From Lachnospiraceae bacterium (GTDB lineage: Bacteria > Bacillota > Clostridia > Lachnospirales > Lachnospiraceae): a DNA stretch of 44,219 bases. The stretch covers positions 1 through 44,219 of the forward strand of contig JAEEZH010000147.1 in assembly GCA_016288495.1 (NCBI GenBank). Reading direction: 5' to 3'. Position 1 is the stretch's first letter; the number at the start of each line of letters is the position of its first letter. A program made the translations under genes and the position numbers. The notes below the pieces were generated by a model, which saw only the letters and a program-made list of their open reading frames with translations, had not been told where the DNA came from and searched no databases. Below, piece after piece: positions 41,837-44,219 of this stretch.

Positions 41837-42580
41837 ATGATGGATTTTAGTTCTCAGATATGTCTGGTGACGGGAGCTTCCCGTGGGATCGGTGCGGCTA
41901 TAGCTTTGGAGTTTGCGAAGCATAAGGCTGAGGCAGTGATCGTGAACTACTCGGGATCAAAGGAAAAAGCCGAGGCTGTGGCGGCGCAGATAGAAGCGCT
42001 GGGTTCAAAGGCTCTGGCAGTACAGTGCAATGTATCGGACAAAAAGCAGTGTGAGGCTATGATAGCTGAGGTGCTGGAACGTTTCGGAAGGATCGATGTA
42101 CTGGTCAACAATGCCGGTATCACCAGGGACGGACTTATCCTTAAGATGTCGGAGGAGGATTTTGATTCCGTGATAGCCACCAATCTCAAGGGTGTATTTA
42201 ACATGACCCAGTCCCTTTCAAAGGTGATGTTAAAACAGAAATACGGCAGGATAGTGAATCTGTCTTCCGTTTCGGGCATATACGGAAACGCGGGGCAGGC
42301 CAATTATTCGGCTTCCAAGGCAGGAGTTTCGGGATTTACAAAGGCAGTGGCAAAGGAACTGGCTTCAAGAAACATAACCTGCAATGCCGTGGCCCCCGGT
42401 TTTATTGACACGGACATGACGGATGCTATGACGGATACCGCCAGGGAAGCCGTTTTGTCGGCCATAGCGATGAAAAGGGCGGGAAAGCCGGAGGAAGTGG
42501 CGGCAGTAGTGGCATTTCTGGCTTCAAAGGAGGCTTCTTATATCACGGGACAGATTGTGGAAGTTTCCGGAGGCATGTGA
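41837..42580 (+). CDS. fabG: 3-oxoacyl-ACP reductase
   Basis: A 247-residue short-chain dehydrogenase that reduces 3-oxoacyl-ACP with NADPH. It carries the Rossmann motif TGASRGIGAAIA, LVNNAGITRDGLILKM, the catalytic serine in NLSSVSGIYGN, and the YSASK motif with Tyr157 and Lys161. The C-terminal GQIVEVSGGM is normal. Two adjacent starts exist (41837, 41840), both behind AAGGAGAG. It is placed between fabD and fabF as in the clostridial arrangement. Confidence 0.96.
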   Translation: MMDFSSQICLVTGASRGIGAAIALEFAKHKAEAVIVNYSGSKEKAEAVAAQIEALGSKALAVQCNVSDKKQCEAMIAEVLERFGRIDVLVNNAGITRDGLILKMSEEDFDSVIATNLKGVFNMTQSLSKVMLKQKYGRIVNLSSVSGIYGNAGQANYSASKAGVSGFTKAVAKELASRNITCNAVAPGFIDTDMTDAMTDTAREAVLSAIAMKRAGKPEEVAAVVAFLASKEASYITGQIVEVSGGM

Positions 42581-42610
42581 GTTATAAAGTTTTTTCAGCG
42601 GAGGTAGAAG

Positions 42611-43846
42611 ATGTCCAGAAGAGTTGTGATCACCGGAATGGGAGCCATAACACCGATAGGTAACAATGTAAACGATTTTTGGGATAGTATTAAGTCAGGC
42701 AGACATGGCTTTGCAAGGATCAGTAAATTTGATCCCACAGGCTTTAAGGCAACTATAGCCGCAGAGGTTAAGGATTTTGACGCAAAGCAGTATATGGATG
42801 CAAAATCCGCCAGGAGGATGGAGGAGTTCTGTCAGTATGCAGTTGCGGCTGCGGGTGAAGCCATAGCCGATTCGGGTCTGGATATGAGCAAGGAAGACCT
42901 CTTTGAAGTGGGAACGGCCATAGGCTGCGGCGTTGGCTCTCTTCAGGTGACTGAGAGAGAGGTGCCCAAGCTCAACGAAAAGGGCCCCGGTAAGATGGGT
43001 CCCCTTACCATTCCACAGATGATATCCAATATGGCTGCCGGAAACGTAGCCATTACATACGGACTCAAGGGAAAGAGCATAAATGTGGTGACTGCCTGTG
43101 CCACAGGTACGAACTCCATCGGCGAAGCTTTTCGTTCCATTCAGTACGGGGAAGCCAGCGTGATGCTGGCGGGTGGTACCGAGGCCGGTGTCACACCTAT
43201 TGCCATTGGCGGATTCTGCGCACTGACGGCCCTGTCACCTTCCGAGGATCCCGATACCTGCTGTCTTCCGTTTGATAAGCGCAGGAGCGGATTTGTAATG
43301 GGTGAAGGTTCCGGTGTCCTGGTATTGGAGGAGCTGGAGCATGCCAGAAACAGGGGTGCAAGGATCTATGCGGAGATCACCGGATACGGATGCAGTTCCG
43401 ATGCCTATCATATAACTTCTCCTCTTGAGGACGGAAGCGGTGCCGCAAAGGCTATGGAAAAGGCGATAAAGGATGCGGGTCTTGATGTGACCGATATCAC
43501 ATACATCAATGCCCATGGTACCAGCACCCATCATAATGATCTTTTTGAGACCAGAGCCATAAAGGCGCTTTTCGGTTCTCATGCAAAGAATATCCGCATC
43601 AATTCAACCAAGTCGATGATGGGACATTTGCTTGGTGCTGCCGGTGCTGTGGAACTCATAGCCTGCGTCAAGGAGATCCAGGACGGATATATACACAGGA
43701 CCCTTGGCTGGGCGGTTGAGGATGAGGAGATGGATCTGGATTACTGTCCTGAGCCTGTTGAAGAGCAGGTTAAACACGCGCTTTCGAACTCCCTCGGGTT
43801 CGGAGGACACAATGCTACATTGATCGTAAGCAGATTTGAGGAGTGA
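42611..43846 (+). CDS. fabF: 3-oxoacyl-ACP synthase II
   Basis: A 411-residue condensing enzyme that elongates acyl-ACP with malonyl-ACP. It starts [15 protein letters not shown]. The catalytic triad is complete: Cys163 in [15 protein letters not shown], the first His in [12 protein letters not shown], and the second in [18 protein letters not shown]. The C-terminal [14 protein letters not shown] is also typical. GCGGAGG precedes the start. The next gene, fabZ, is 4 bp away. Confidence 0.97.
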   Translation: MSRRVVITGMGAITPIGNNVNDFWDSIKSGRHGFARISKFDPTGFKATIAAEVKDFDAKQYMDAKSARRMEEFCQYAVAAAGEAIADSGLDMSKEDLFEVGTAIGCGVGSLQVTEREVPKLNEKGPGKMGPLTIPQMISNMAAGNVAITYGLKGKSINVVTACATGTNSIGEAFRSIQYGEASVMLAGGTEAGVTPIAIGGFCALTALSPSEDPDTCCLPFDKRRSGFVMGEGSGVLVLEELEHARNRGARIYAEITGYGCSSDAYHITSPLEDGSGAAKAMEKAIKDAGLDVTDITYINAHGTSTHHNDLFETRAIKALFGSHAKNIRINSTKSMMGHLLGAAGAVELIACVKEIQDGYIHRTLGWAVEDEEMDLDYCPEPVEEQVKHALSNSLGFGGHNATLIVSRFEE

Positions 43847-43850
43847 GAAC

Positions 43851-44219
43851 ATGGCAATATATGATACAGCGCAGATAATGGAGATAATCCCCCATCGCTA
43901 TCCGTTTCTTCTCATAGATACCATCGAGGAAATGGAGCCCGGCAAAAGAGCAGTGGGAAAAAAGTGCGTAACCGTAAACGAGCCTTTTTTTGCGGGTCAT
44001 TTTCCGGGCAATCCGGTGATGCCCGGCGTTCTCATCATAGAGGCGATAGCTCAGGTCGGGGCCGTAAGTATTCTCCAGCGCGAGGAATACAAAGGTAAGA
44101 CCGCATATTTTGCCGCTCTTAATTCCGCAAAATTTAAAAGAAAGGTCGTTCCCGGAGATGTGCTGATGCTGGAAGTCGAGCTGATAAAAGAAAAAGGACC
44201 CATAAGCGTATGTAAGGGA
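43851..44219 (+). CDS. fabZ: 3-hydroxyacyl-ACP dehydratase (3' end cut by window edge)
   Basis: The first 123 codons are present, and the frame is open to the edge; about 20 residues are missing. FabZ removes water from 3-hydroxyacyl-ACP. The hot-dog-fold motifs are clear: [14 protein letters not shown], then [23 protein letters not shown] with the active-site His and Glu, and [17 protein letters not shown]. It starts 4 bp after fabF. In many clostridial operons accB stands between these two genes; it is not present here. Confidence 0.95.
   Translation, partial: MAIYDTAQIMEIIPHRYPFLLIDTIEEMEPGKRAVGKKCVTVNEPFFAGHFPGNPVMPGVLIIEAIAQVGAVSILQREEYKGKTAYFAALNSAKFKRKVVPGDVLMLEVELIKEKGPISVCKG

Overview
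The window looks like a chromosomal segment of a Gram-positive, anaerobic clostridial bacterium, most likely a member of the Lachnospiraceae. The evidence is a DUF4250 microprotein, a FabK-type fatty-acid synthesis operon, a perfect CIRCE site on clpB, NHLM-type peptide exporter genes, good AGGAGG-type ribosome binding sites, and a tRNA-Ser gene without an encoded CCA. Nearly all genes lie on the + strand; the exceptions are one tRNA and one AEC-type transporter.

Layout. (1) 1-8481 is housekeeping: the end of a purine operon (purN fragment, purD), a zinc-ribbon/HTH protein like YvyF, a large acidic single-pass membrane protein, clpC, a small conserved unknown and radA. (2) 8485-19094 is an exopolysaccharide (EPS) locus that starts 3 bp after radA. 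It encodes a fusion of a polyprenyl-phosphate-transferase-type N-terminus with a WecG/TagA glycosyltransferase, a Wzz-like protein, a Wzy-like polymerase, a Gtf3-like transferase, a Wzx flippase, a GT4, a GT-C-type membrane protein split by an apparent one-base frameshift, and a GT2. A copy of the widespread repeat that translates as VILSVAKNL sits between the last two. (3) 19183-21613 holds an amino-acid ABC binding lipoprotein and permease without an ATPase, then a DMT-family exporter. (4) 21710-29704 holds a possible degenerate RsbW-like protein, tRNA-Ser(CGA) on the minus strand, and an NHLM-type export module: a 73-residue HlyD-like stub, a C39 peptidase ABC transporter and a second ABC transporter. 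These are followed by a double zinc-ribbon membrane protein and a TPM-domain protein with a His/Gly-rich tail. No precursor peptide is visible. (5) 29796-33251 holds a cytoplasmic GH5 hydrolase and an MBOAT/SGNH O-acetylation pair, followed by a convergent AEC transporter on the minus strand. (6) 34296-38497 holds HrcA/CIRCE-controlled clpB, DUF4250 and a RACo-like ferredoxin/ASKHA protein. (7) 38685-39536 is a membrane-anchored metzincin-like protease. (8) 39573-44219 is a type II fatty-acid synthesis operon (acpP, fabK, fabD, fabG, fabF, fabZ fragment) with a strong promoter, a FabT-like operator and an internal terminator after acpP.

How the parts work together. The EPS genes form an almost complete Wzx/Wzy assembly line without a classical priming transferase in view. 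The MBOAT/SGNH pair could acetylate a surface polymer. The NHLM module should cleave and export a peptide encoded elsewhere, or have another cargo; its truncated adaptor and zinc-themed neighbours are the least explained part of the window. No intergenic gap exceeds about 200 bp.
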